A DNA stretch of 64,000 nt, taken from positions 119,501 to 183,500 of the forward strand of contig JAFMOC010000430.1 of assembly GCA_019802505.1 (NCBI GenBank). Direction: 5' to 3'. The stretch comes from Corydoras sp. C115 (taxonomy: Eukaryota > Chordata > Actinopteri > Siluriformes > Callichthyidae). Shown here piece after piece: positions 10,951 to 22,716 of the stretch (position 1 is its first letter; every line of letters begins with the position of its first letter). A program made the translations under genes and the position numbers. The notes beneath the pieces were generated by a model. The model worked only from the letters and a program-made list of their open reading frames with translations. It had not been told where the DNA came from and did not search any database.

Positions 10951-11527
10951 GTATAATTAAAGGGCAGCACGGTGGTTTAGTGGTTTAGCATGTTCTCCTC
11001 TCAGCGCTAGGGATTCCCGGTTGGTATCCCAATCTGGGTGGAGTTTGTATGTTCTCCCCGTGTCCACGTGGGTTTCCTCCGGGTTCTCCGGTTTCCTCCC
11101 ACTGTCCAAAAACATGGATCAAGTCAATTGAGTTCTCCAAATTGCCCCATATAGAGTGTGTGTGTGTGTGAGTGAGTGTATGTCCAGTGATAGATTGGCG
11201 CCCTCTCCTGGGTGTTCCTGCCCTGCACCCTAAACGTTCTCCCCTGGATGGGCATGGAGAACCCCCCCCCCCCCTCCTCCCCGCGACCCTAATAGAGGAT
11301 AAAGTGGAAGATAATGCATGAATTAGTATAATTAAAGGGCAGCACGGTGGTTTAGCATGTTCTCCTCTCAGCGCTAGGGATTCCCGGTTGGTATCCCAAT
11401 CTGGGTGGAGTTTGGATGTTCTCCCCATGTCCACGTGGGTTTCCTCCGGGTTCTCCGGTTTCCTCCCACTGTTCAAAAACATGGATCAAGTGAATTGAGT
11501 TCTCCAAATTGCCCCATATAGAGTGTG

Positions 11528-11572
<45 letters not shown>

Positions 11573-11672
11573 TGTGTGTCCAGTGATAAGTTGGCGCCCT
11601 CTCCTGGGTGTTCGTGCCCTGCACCCTAAATGTTCTCCCCTGGATGGGCATGGAGAACCCCCCCCCCCCTCA
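10945..11672 (+). mobile_element. Tandemly duplicated SINE pair with target-site repeat
   Basis: Copies at 10,963-11,328 and 11,336-11,672 share private changes (GGTTGGTATCCC in the B box, CCTCTCCTGGGTGTTC near the 3' end). Each is preceded by the same AATTAGTATAATTAAAGGGC flank. The second copy therefore arose by tandem duplication of SINE plus target site, not by a fresh insertion. A TG tract of about 46 bases lies at 11,525-11,572. Confidence 0.8.
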
Positions 11673-11904
11673 TTTGTAAGTGGCTTTGGATAAAATCTTC
11701 ATCTAAATAAATGAATGTAAATATATTTCTGATGCCGACGCCTCCTTGAATGATGTCATCGAGGTTTCTTTGTTTCTAAAGGGTCTTTCTTCACCTTCCT
11801 GTCTGATGGAGCAACTCTTGTGTTTACCACACACCACATCCACATCGCTGCTGATCAGCTCCACCTGCTCCTGGAACCGCACAGCGTTCTGAGAGCGCAG
11901 CACC

Positions 11905-13635
11905 ATGGCCGTCACCGTGGAGAAAAGTAAAGGGATTTACGAGAACGCCGAACTCTGGGAGAGGAACGGCCCACCGACCGAGCGACAGACCCCCACCGAG
12001 TCCATCTACATGAACCAGCCAAGCCTGGAGAACCAGAGGAACCGGAGACACACGCCCTTCATGACTTTAGGTACCGACACGAATTCACCAACCCAAAAGA
12101 TGGAACTAAAAGAAGGGACGATTTTTATCCCGAGGGGCGGCACGGTGGCGTAGGAGTTTGCATGTTCTCCCTTCAGGATCTACGGTTTCCGCTCATAGTC
12201 CAAAAACATAGATTGAAGGTAAATTGCGTGCTCTAAATTGCCCCATATAGGGTGTGTTTGTGTGTGCCCAGTGATAGATTGGTGCCCTGTCCTGGGTGTA
12301 TCTGCCTTTACAATTGTGTGTATATATTGGCTGCTTCAAATTGCCCCGATCCAAATTGCCCCTATATAGTGTGTGTCAAGTCAAGTCAAGTCAAGTAATT
12401 TATTTATATAGCGCTTTTTACAACAGTACATTGTCACAAAGCAGCTTTACAGAATGAAAAGCCTTTAAACCCCCAAAGAGCGAAAATCCGAAGCGACAGT
12501 GGGAAAAAAAAAACTCCCTTTTATGTTGTTATTTAAGTGAAGAAATTCAATGATCAGTGGGGGACTCATCCTCCTTGAGCGGCCGGGCAACAACAACAGT
12601 GAGAACAGCCATGTCCAGATACTAAACAAATGGAAAAACTAACAACTAGAAAACTATATGTGAGTCCATTAGGGGGCGTCCTGCAGGACCGCCTTGTCAG
12701 GTTCCATCCAGTATTCGTAAGCAGTTCGTAAGTGTGTATGTGTTTGTGTCTGTGTGAATAAGTGTGTGAAATTGGATAGGGGCAATTTGAATAAATCCAT
12801 GTTTTTTGGGCTGTATCAGTGTATATTAATGTATACAGGGGCAATTTGAAGCAGCCAATTCACCTTAAATCCATGTTTTTGGGCTTGCGACCTCAAAGTC
12901 CCCAGTTCGATTCCCAGTTGCACCAACTACTATGACTCAGTGTATGTGTGTGTGTGTGTGTATGTGTGTGTGTGACACACACACACACTATATAGGGGCA
13001 GTTCGATTCCCAGTTGCACCAACTACTATGACTCAGTGTATGTGTGTGTGTGTGTGTGTATGTGTGTGTGTGACACACACACACACTATATAGGGGCAAA
13101 TGTGATGGGGCAATTTGAAGCAGCCTATTCACCTTAAATCCATGGACTTTTTTTTTTGGGGGGGGGGGGGGCTGCACATATATATATATATATATATAAA
13201 TTGTTAAGGCAGTGGGGCGGATGATTCTGGTTTCAGGTCTGAACACTAAAGAGAGGCGATGCTGGCGACTGGCGGCGTTGGGTTTGATTCTGCTGTGCGT
13301 CATCCTGCTGGCTGTCCTCGTTCTGTCATTGACGGTGTTCAAGGAGTCGGCCTTAAAAGTGGAGAAGCAGCACGGCGGCTACAACACCACGTTAAAGAGC
13401 ACGCGAGCTTACAACATCCTGAAGTCGGAGTACCATCAACTACAGAGCCGCTACCACAATCTATCCTTACGCTTCAAAGAGTCGCAGGCCTGTCACAGCA
13501 AACTCACCTCCATCCAAACGCAGATGGAACTGGACCACGAAGCAGCGACCAAAAACTTATTAAAGCTGAGTACGTTCATCACATCCTTCTGTAAGCCTCC
13601 TTAGAAACGCTATAGAAATAAATTTTATAAAAATA

Positions 13636-13692
<57 letters not shown>

Positions 13693-15814
13693 AAGAAATA
13701 ATGCAGAATAAATTGCACCATGGTTTTTCACGTGTGTTTTCTACCAACAGGGGGCAGTATTAACAGAGCGGGATGGATTTACTTCAACTCCAGTATTTAT
13801 TTTATTTCCACTGAGATGAAGACGTGGAGAGAGAGTATGGAGGACTGCAAAGAGCGACAGGCCGACCTGGTGATTATAAACAACAAAGGAGAACAAGTGA
13901 GTCTTCTTAGAACTTCAGAGCATTTTACTAATGGAGTTTTTGGAGTTTTTGGTTTATAGAGTGTATGGTGCTTTTGGTTTATGGAGTTTTTGGTTTATGG
14001 AGTTTTTGGTTTATGGAGTTTATGGAGAGTTTTTTGGGCTATGGAGTTTTTGGTTTATATAGTGTATAGAGTGTATGGAGTTTTTGGTTTATGGAGTTTT
14101 TGGTTTATAGAGTGTATAGAGTGTATGGAGTTTTTGGTTTATGGAGTTTTTGGTTTATATAGTGTATAGAGTGTATGGAGTTTTTGGTTTATGGAGTTTA
14201 TGGTTTATAGAGTGTATAGAGTGTATGGAGTTTTTGGTTTATGGAGTTTTTGGTTTATAGAGTGTATAGAGTGTATGGAGTTTTTGGTTTATATAGTGTA
14301 TAGAGTGTATGGAGTTTTTGGTTTATGGAGTTTTTGATTTATAGAGTGTATGGAGTTTATGGTTTATGGAGTTTTTGGTTTATAGAGTGTATGGAGTTTT
14401 TGGTTTATGGAGTTTTTGGTTTATAGAGTGTATGGAGTTTTTGGTTTATATAGTGTATAGAGTGTATGGAGTTTTTGGTTTATGGAGTTTTTGGTTTATA
14501 GAGTGTATGGAGTTTTTGGTTTATGGAGTTTTTGGTTTATAGAGTGTATGGAGTTTTTGGTTTATGGAGTTTTTGGTTTATATAGTGTATAGAGTGTATG
14601 GAGTTTTTGGTTTATATAGTGTATAGAGTGTATGGAGTTTTTGGTTTATGGAGTTTTTGATTTATAGAGTGTATAGAGTGTATGGAGTTTTTGGTTTATA
14701 TAGTGTATAGAGTGTATGGAGTTTTTGGTTTATATAGTGTATAGAGTGTATGGAGTTTTTGGTTTATGGAGTTTTTGATTTATAGAGTGTATGGAGTTTA
14801 TGGTTTATGGAGTTTTTGGTTTATAGAGTGTATGGAGTTTTTGGTTTATGGAGTTTTTGGAGTTTTTGGTTTATAGAGTGTATGGTGCTTTTGGTTTATG
14901 GAGTTTTTGGTTTATGGAGTTTTTGGTTTATGTTGTTTTTGGTTTATGGAGTGTATAGAGTGTATGGAGATTTTTTTTGTTTATGGAGTTTTTGGTTTAT
15001 AGAGTGTATGGTGCATTTGGTTTATGGAGTTTTTGGGTTATGTTGCTTTTGGTTTATGGAGTATTGGGAGTTTTTGGTTTATGGAGTTTTTGGTTTATAG
15101 AGTTTTTGGAGTTTATGGTTTATGGAGTTTTTGGTTTATAGAGTTTATGGTTTATAGAGTGTATGGAGTTTTTGGTTTATGGAGTTTTTGGTTTATATAG
15201 TGTATAGAGTGTATGGAGTTTTTGGTTTATGGAGTTTTTGATTTATAGAGTGTATGGAGTTTATGGTTTATGGAGTTTTTGGTTTATAGAGTTTATGGTT
15301 TATAGAGTGTATGGTGCATTTGGTTTATGGAGTTTTTGGGTAATGTTGCTTTTGGTTTATGGAGTATTGGGAGTTTTTGGTTTATGGAGTTTTTGGTTTA
15401 TAGAGTTTTTGGTTTATAGAGTGTATGGAGTTTTTGGTTTATGGAGTTTTTGTTTTTTGGAGTTTTTTGGAGTGTATAACATGGCTTTTTGTTAACAGGA
15501 CTTCATTCGGATGTTAAACAGGAAGCTTTGGATCGGTTTGATTAAGGATGTCTATAGTAATGAATGGAAGCCGGTGGATACGTTACCAACGGCGAGGTGA
15601 GACAGCTGATCTTTAATGAAGCACATGAGATCTGTCTTCATTGTTATGTCTGACGTCACAGTATCTCATGTTTGTCTCATTTAGGATCATGGAACTTTTG
15701 AAACCCCAGCACAAAAAATATTTCTGTGCTATGAGCGAGTGGTCGCATAACTGGACGCCATATCCATGTTTTCACGAGTTGTATTGGGTGTGTGAACAAA
15801 AAATATCCTTCTGA
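11905..15814 (+). CDS. C-type-lectin-like type II receptor (lectin B), five exons
   Basis: The inferred exons are 11905-12070, 13237-13569, 13751-13896, 15499-15596 and 15685-15814, with GT-AG borders and phases 1,1,0,2, giving about 290 residues. The start ATG has the strong context CACCATGG. The cytoplasmic tail carries IYENA and IYMNQ tyrosine motifs. A membrane segment lies at about residues 67-89. A long stalk follows with sequons (NTT, NLS), one cysteine and a heptad-like pattern. The lectin domain (about 168-290) has the DC...WVCEQ and FCA...PCF cysteine pairs and WIGL. It lacks EPN and WND, so classical calcium-dependent sugar binding is unlikely. Gene structure and exon lengths (146 and 98 in the lectin domain) match lectin A, so the two are tandem paralogues. 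A role as an NK-type or myeloid receptor is inferred from family only. Confidence 0.85.
12134..12380 (+). mobile_element. Degenerate SINE fragments
   Basis: The head GGGCGGCACGGTGGCG is followed by scattered body pieces (CATAGTCCAAAAACATAGAT, ATTGCCCCATATAG). The B-box region is missing. Confidence 0.6.
12388..12590. mobile_element. Dispersed fish repeat, copy 2
   Basis: It starts after a CAAGT microsatellite and reads AATTTATTTATATAGCGCTT, then CACAAAGCAGCTTTACAG, then CCCCCAAAGAGCG and GCGACAGTGGG. It is related to 7,676-7,862. Confidence 0.65.
12895..13100. repeat. Tandem duplication of a roughly 108-bp unit with CA/TG tracts
   Basis: The block starting CCCAGTTCGATTCCCAGTTG occurs twice (about 12,900 and 13,008). 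Each copy ends in a TG then CA tract and TATATAGGGGCA. The TG/CA pair is itself an inverted repeat. Confidence 0.75.
13626..13695. repeat. ATT microsatellite
   Basis: Uninterrupted TTA/ATT repeat of about 65 bases in lectin B intron 2. Confidence 0.95.
13925..15478. repeat. Minisatellite of GGAGTTTTTGGTTTATxx units in lectin B intron 3
   Basis: About 1.55 kb of imperfect units of 15-18 bases alternate between TATGGAGTTTTTGGTT and TATAGAGTGTATGG. Exon 4 of lectin B begins only about 20 bases after the array ends. Long open frames in it are repeat artefacts. Confidence 0.95.
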
Positions 15815-15833
15815 ATATAAACGCACCCAACAC

Positions 15834-16862
15834 ACACTAACACACCTGCACCACCATGCTGAGCATCATCCACCACCCTAATAACACACCTGCACCACCA
15901 TGCTGAGCATCATCCACCACCCTAATAACACACCTGCACCACCATGACCATGTTACTGCAGAACTGAGCATCATCCACCACCCTAATAACACACCTGCAC
16001 CACCATGCTGAGCATCATCCACCACCCTAATAACACACCTGCACCACCATGACCATGTTACTGCAGAACTGAGCATCATCCACCACCCTAATAACACACC
16101 TGCACCACCATGCTGAGCATCATCCACCACCCTAATAACACACCTGCACCACCATGCTGAGCATCATCCACCACCCTAATAACACACCTGCACCACCATG
16201 CTGAGCATCATCCACCACCCTAATAACACACCTGCACCACCATGACCATGTTACTGCAGTACTGAGCATCATCCACCACCCTAATAACACACCTGCACCA
16301 CCATGCTGAGCATCTTCCACCACCCTAATAACACACCTGCACCACCATGACCATGTTACTGCAGTACTGAGCATCATCCACCACCCTAATAACACACCTG
16401 CACCACCATGTCAGTGTCACTGCAGTACAGAGAATCATCCACCACCCTAATAACACACCTGCACCACCATGACCATGTTACTGCAGTACTGAGCATCATC
16501 CACCACCCTAATAACACACCTGCACCACCATGCTGAGCATCATCCACCACCCTAATAACACACCTGCACCACCATGACCATGTTACTGCAGTACTGAGCA
16601 TCATCCACCACCCTAATAACACACCTGCACCACCATGCTGAGCATCATCCACCACCCTAATAACACTCCTGCACCATCATGTCAGTGTCACTGCAGTACT
16701 GAGCATCATCCACCACCCTAATAACACACCTGCACCACCATGACCATGTTACTGCAGTACTGAGAATCATCCACCACCCTAATGACACACAATAACACAC
16801 CTGCACCACCATGACCATGTCACTGCAGTACTGAGCATCATCCACCACCCTAATAATGCCTG
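15834..16862. repeat. VNTR downstream of lectin B (units about 38 and 62 bp)
   Basis: About 20 units have the core CACCCTAATAACACACCTGC and CACCATG, some with an added 24-base insert ATGTTACTGCAG(T/A)ACTGAG. Each unit holds CACCTG, an E-box, but this is most simply a property of the repeat. Confidence 0.95.
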
Positions 16863-17400
16863 CTTTGTGGGGTGCTGATCATCAGATAACAGAGTAAGGG
16901 GACTAACCGATGGACTACAGAATGGAACTGTAGGACTACAAACCCCATCTGTAGTGACAGTGGTGGCGCAGAATTGAGGAGCTGAACTTAAAAGTTTAAT
17001 AATGTCAGATCATGTACAGATGTCTTATCCTCCACTTAATCCTCTATTAGGGTCACGGGGGGGGGGGGGGGGTTCCCCATGCCCATGCCCATGCCCATGC
17101 CCATCCAGGTGAGACACTCACAAACACACTCTATATGGGGCAATTTGGAGCATTCAATTGACCTTAAATCCATTTTTTTCGACTGTGGGAGGAAACCGGA
17201 GAACCCGGAGGAAACCCACGCGGACACGGGGAGGACATGGAGGACATTTTGTTTCTTATGTTTTAAACCAAAAAAATGTTTTAACCGGAAAGAATAAACA
17301 AATGTAAAACAAATACTACGAGCACGCTTATTTATTTTGTTCTATTTTAGCATTTTCCGTGTTGTCCTCGTGGGTTTACACACACACACACACACACACA
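16863..17400. mobile_element. Unique spacer and reverse SINE fragment
   Basis: Bases 17,028-17,245 are a reverse SINE lacking its tRNA head. Around it lie unique sequence and a CA tract (17,378-17,402). No gene is seen. Confidence 0.65.
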
Positions 17401-17401
17401 C

Positions 17402-17815
17402 ACTCTATATGGGGCAATCTGGAGAACTCAATTCACCTTGATCCATGTTTTTGGACTGTGGGAGGAACCCGGAGGAAACCCACAGGGACACGGGGAGAAC
17501 ATGGAAGCTCCACCCAGATGGGGATTTGAACCGGGAATCCCTAGTGCTGAGAGGAGAACATGCTAAACCACCATGCCGCCCTTCTAGAAGATTTATTTTG
17601 GTAAAATTGGCAACTGCAAGGGCGTCATGGTGGCTTAGTGGTTTGGCATGTTCTCCTCTCAGCACTAGGGATTCCCGGTTCGAAACCCAATCTGGGTGGA
17701 GTTTCCATGTTCTCCCCGTGTCCCTGTGGGTTTCCTCCGGGTTCTCCGGTTTCCACCACCCACAGTCCAAAACATGGATCAAGGTCAATTGAATTCTCCA
17801 AATTGCCCCATATAA
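17402..17815. mobile_element. Inverted SINE pair with 40-bp spacer
   Basis: A reverse SINE part (17,402-17,578) and a forward SINE part (17,620-17,815) flank a spacer containing CTTCTAGAAGATTTATTTTG. The same arrangement and spacer recur at 32,400-32,775. Both arms share the change CCCTGTGGG. Confidence 0.75.
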
Positions 17816-17819
17816 CAGA

Positions 17820-20540
17820 CCTGCACCACCATGACCATGTTCACTGTCCAATATGAGATCCTCCACCACCCTAATAACACACCTGCACCACCATGGGTGT
17901 ACCCTAATAACCACCTGCACCACCATGCTGACATCATCCACCACCCTAATAACAATGACCACCCTGAGCATCATCCACCACCCTAATAACACACCTGCTA
18001 CCATGCTTTTTGCATTTCACCACCCTTAACACAGTTCTCACCACCATGTTGCAGTGCCATCAACCATCACGACCTGCACCATTAATGGTTATTTATGCAG
18101 TACTGACATCATTTACCAGTTTAACACACCTGCACCCCATGACCATGTGATAAACGGGCAGTACTGAGCATCATCCACCACTTTAAAAACACACACCTGC
18201 ACCACCATGCTGAGCATCATCGAACAGCCCTAATAACACTGCCTGCACGTTCACATCTTAGTGCTGCAGACGGGAAGCATCATCCACCACCCTAATAACA
18301 CACCTGCACCACCATTGCTTTTAAACTTGAGCTCATCCACCACCCTAATAAACACCTGCACCACCATATCATGTTACAACAGTACTGAGCATCATCTACA
18401 TAATAACATTCACATGAGCCTGCACTACAATACTATTTCCTCCAGGGGGCAACACACCTGCACCACCATGCCTGAGCATTTCCGTGCCACCCTAATAACA
18501 CACCAACCCATTCTCATGTTACTGCGTACTGAGCATCATCCCCACCCTAATAACACACTTGCCACACCATCGACCATGTCACCACGCACTGAGAATCATA
18601 ACCCTAATAACATACACTGCACCACCATGACCATGTCCTGCAGTTTGCTGGATCATCCACCACCCTAATAAACACTAAGTCACACCGTGCTGAGCATCAT
18701 CGACCACCCTAATAACACACCTGCACCACCCATGACCATGTTACTGCAGTACTGGCATCATCCACCACCCTAATAAACACCTGCACCACCATGTCAGTGT
18801 CACTGCAGTACAGAGAATCATCCACCACCCTAATAAAGTCTGCACCACCATGACCATGTCACTGCAATACTGAGCATCATCCACCACTAATAACAACCTG
18901 CCACCACCATGCTGAGCATCATCCACCACCCTAATAACACACCTGCACCACCATGACCATGTCACTGCAGTACTGACGCATTCATCCACCACCCTAATAA
19001 CACAACACTGCACCTGATCATGCTGATTCATCGGCTCACTCACCCTAATAACACTATTGCACCATCATGTCAGTGTCACTGCAGTACTGAGCATTTTATT
19101 TTATAATAACAACCTGCACCACCATGAGTCGTTTGCATTACTGAGTAATCATCCATCAATTAATAAGACAAAAACCATTTTCCATGACCATGTCACGCAA
19201 TACTGAGAATAATCCACCACCCTAATTAACACACCTGCACCACCATATTCAGGGGTCACTGCAGAAGTGAGCATCATCCACCACCTAATGTTTTTCGCTC
19301 TTTTTCTTATGACCATGTTTATGCAGTACTGAGCATATCCACCACCCTATTATAACACACCTGCACCACCATTTCTCCTGCAATACTGAGAATCATCCAC
19401 CACCCTAAACACCTGCAGGGCATCATCCACCACCCTAATAACACAGATGCACCACCATGCTGATCATCTCCACCAGATAACAAAATCCAGATGTTTTCAT
19501 CTAGCATCATGGCGCCACCCTAATGCAGCACAAAAACACCTGCACCACCATGCGTCTAACTGCAGTACCTTCATTCTCCAGTCTTCACCCTAATAATGCC
19601 TGCTTTTGGGTTGATCATCAGTCTAACAGAGTCTCAGGGGACAAACCGATGGACTGCAATGGAACTGTGGACTACATAAGCCCCCACTTAGATTTGACGC
19701 TAATTGGTGGCGCATAGGATTTAAAAGTTTCCACTTCAGGATCATGTACTAGATGTCTTATTTCCTAACCCTTAATCCTCCAGGGGGGGTTTGGTATCCC
19801 AAAAAATGCCCAGCAGAGTGTGCCCTCCCGATTTTGAGACACTCAAAACACACTCTGGGGCAATTTTTCCCATCATTGACCTTAAATCCATTTTTTTCGA
19901 CTGTGTTTTAACCGGAAAGAATAAACAAATATAATACAAATACTACGAGCACGCTTCATTGTTCTATTTTAGCAATTTTCCGTGTTGTCCTCGTGGGTTT
20001 ACACACACACACACACACACACTCTATATTCTGGAGAACTCAAACTTGATCCATGTTTTTCTGGGACAAGAACCCGGAGGAAAACCCACGCGGACACGGG
20101 GAGAACATTCACCCAGATGGGGATTCGAACCGGGAATCCCCTGCTGAGAGGAGACATGTAAACCACTAAGAAATTTGGCGCACCCTTCTAGAAGATTTAT
20201 TTTGGTAAAATTGGCTACTGCAAGGGCCTACATGTCTTTTTCTCACCAACCGTACATGCGATCGAGCTTACACACATCTTCTGTCCAGTCTCTAACAGAT
20301 CTCCAAAATGCGACTACATCCCCCGAGGTTTCGCCATTAGCGAAACGCTGTCAACAGGCCTTTCATGCCCTTCCCGTTGAGTAAACTTCACCACCTGTAC
20401 GGTCTCCACCGTGTCCCCACGATTTCGACGCCGATTCTCAGAGGTGGCGCTATTTCTAAAATACTGCTAATAACTTCCAAAATGTACATGGATCAAGGTC
20501 AATTTATGCAAATCCCCCTCTAGACATGTGTTCACATCTG
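17820..20540. other. Scrambled block, probably a mis-merged consensus
   Basis: The block resembles a corrupted copy of 15,834-17,620 (VNTR, spacer, SINE parts). It also holds pieces of the unique sequence 20,530-21,400. Examples are TGATAAACGG at 18,147 (as at 20,738), CTATTTCCTCCAGGGGGCAA near 18,430 (as near 20,918) and TCATCCATCAATTAAT near 19,147 (close to 21,382). No gene should be called here. Confidence 0.8.
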
Positions 20541-21201
20541 GTCCCATACATTGTCCTGTAAAAAAATGGGTCCACTTCTCCAGATATTTCACCGAAGTCC
20601 CCACTTAAACCCTGAAACCCAGTTTAAAACTAGTGCTAATGTTTTTGGATTTTAATCCAGAATGCAGTCTTCAAAATCATCGAGCGTGTCAGGTTATTTC
20701 AGCGTGAACGTTTGTTTAGGTTAAAATAAGTTGTGTGATAAACGGAGAACGCGTGAGTGTTTAAAAAAATCTCGACTTTTAGCGAACACTTCCACTTCAC
20801 ATTTAACGCTACGACTAATATTGATATTGCTTTTAAACTTTGCTAATGAAATAAAGTTGATTAATTATCGGGGCGTCTACATATTTTCGATTCAACATGA
20901 AGCCTGCACTACCGACTATTTCCTCCAGGGGGCAACAGACGACTCGATTTTTAACGTGCGTTCCGACCAGAGGCACAACCCTTTCTCCCCTTGAGCTCGT
21001 GTTACCCGCCATGTTCCCTACGCCTCCGGTGATGCAGTGCACTTGATTTTGCTGATCCTAGTGAACCTTACTAAGGGCCTCGATAGGCACGCTATAACGG
21101 GTTACATGTGCGTTGTTTCACTAAACGTAAATGCGATCGAGCCGATAAACTGAAAGTCGGATTACATCGGATCTTCTGTCTGTCTAAAAGACAGATATAA
21201 A
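20541..21201. other. Upstream region of prmt2
   Basis: Unique sequence ahead of the prmt2 start codon with no recognisable gene. It may contain the promoter and 5' UTR. The only usable hint is A at position -3 of the start codon (TAAAATGC). Confidence 0.5.
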
Positions 21202-22673
21202 ATGCGACTAATCCCCGAGAACGACGTTAATGCAGAAGAATTCACCGCGTTGGACGATTTTACAGCTGCTGGACCTGATCAGGTGATTCAATCGGCTCCT
21301 CTCTATTATTATTATTATTATTAATAAATTTTATTTTATTTTAACTATTAAAATGAATCGTTTGTATTCACTGCGTAATTATCCATCAATTAAAACAAGA
21401 AAAAAATATATTTCAATTGAACAGTCACGTGATAATAGTTAAATTAGTATGATTACTATTATTATTATTATTTATTTTTATTTGCTGTATTGGCTCAGGG
21501 AAGTAAAGAGTCGACTCCTAAGCTTTGGAGTCAATATGAACATTTTAGTATTATATTAATTAATAATTAATAGCGGGCGGCACGGGGGTGTAGTGTTTGG
21601 CATGTTCTCCTCTCAGCACCTGGGGATCCGGGTTCGAATCCCAATCTGGGTGGAGTTTGTATGTCCTCCCCGTGTCCGCGTGGGTTTCCTCTGGGTTCTC
21701 TGGTTTTCCCCCCATGGGCCAAAAACATGGATTCAAGGTCAATCGAATGCTCTTAATTGCCCCCATAGAGTATGTGAGTGTGCACACAGTGATGTATTGG
21801 CGTCCTGTCCTGGGTGTGTCTGTCCAGCGCCCCAAACGTTGTCCCCTGGATGGGCATGGGGAACCCACCCAATTGCCCCAAAAAAAGGGGTTGGGGCAAT
21901 ACTTGTTCCTGTCCAGGGGAGAACGTTTAGGCGCTGGGCAAACACACCCAGGACAGGACGCCAATCTATCGCTGGACACACACTCACTCATATTCACTCA
22001 CACACTGTATTGGGGGCAATTTAGAGCAGCCAATTCACCTTGAATCCATGTTTTTTTTAACTGTGGGAGACAACTCACCATGCGACATTGTGGACATTTC
22101 ACCCTGATCAGGATTCGAACTCGGACACACATACACACACACACACACACACAGTCTATGGGGCAATTTAGAGCAGCCAATTCACCTTGAATCCATGTTT
22201 TTTGAACTGTGGGAGACAACTCACCATGCGAGATTATGGACATTTCACCCCGATCAGGATTCGAACTCGGGGACACACACACACAGTCTATGGGGCAATT
22301 TAGAGCAGCCAATTCACCTTGAATCCATGTTTTTTTTTACTGTGGGAGACAACTCACCATGCGAGATTATGGACATTTCACCCAGATCAGGATTCGAACT
22401 CGGACACACATACACACACAGTCTATGGGGCAATTTAGAGCAGCCAATTCACCTTGAATCCATGTTTTTTGAACTGTGGGAGACAACTCACCATGCGAGA
22501 TTATGGACATTTCACCCCGATCAGGATTCGAACTCGGGGACACACACACACACACAGTCTATGGGGCAATTTAGAGCAGCCAATTCACCTTGAATCCATG
22601 TTTTTTTTGAACTGTGGGAGACAACTCACCATGCGAGATTATGGACATTTCACCCAGATCAGGATTCGAACTC

Positions 22674-22716
<43 letters not shown>

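Noticed and set aside
15837..16848. Several open frames of 60-97 codons rich in tryptophan and methionine
   Set aside because: Translation of the VNTR downstream of lectin B.
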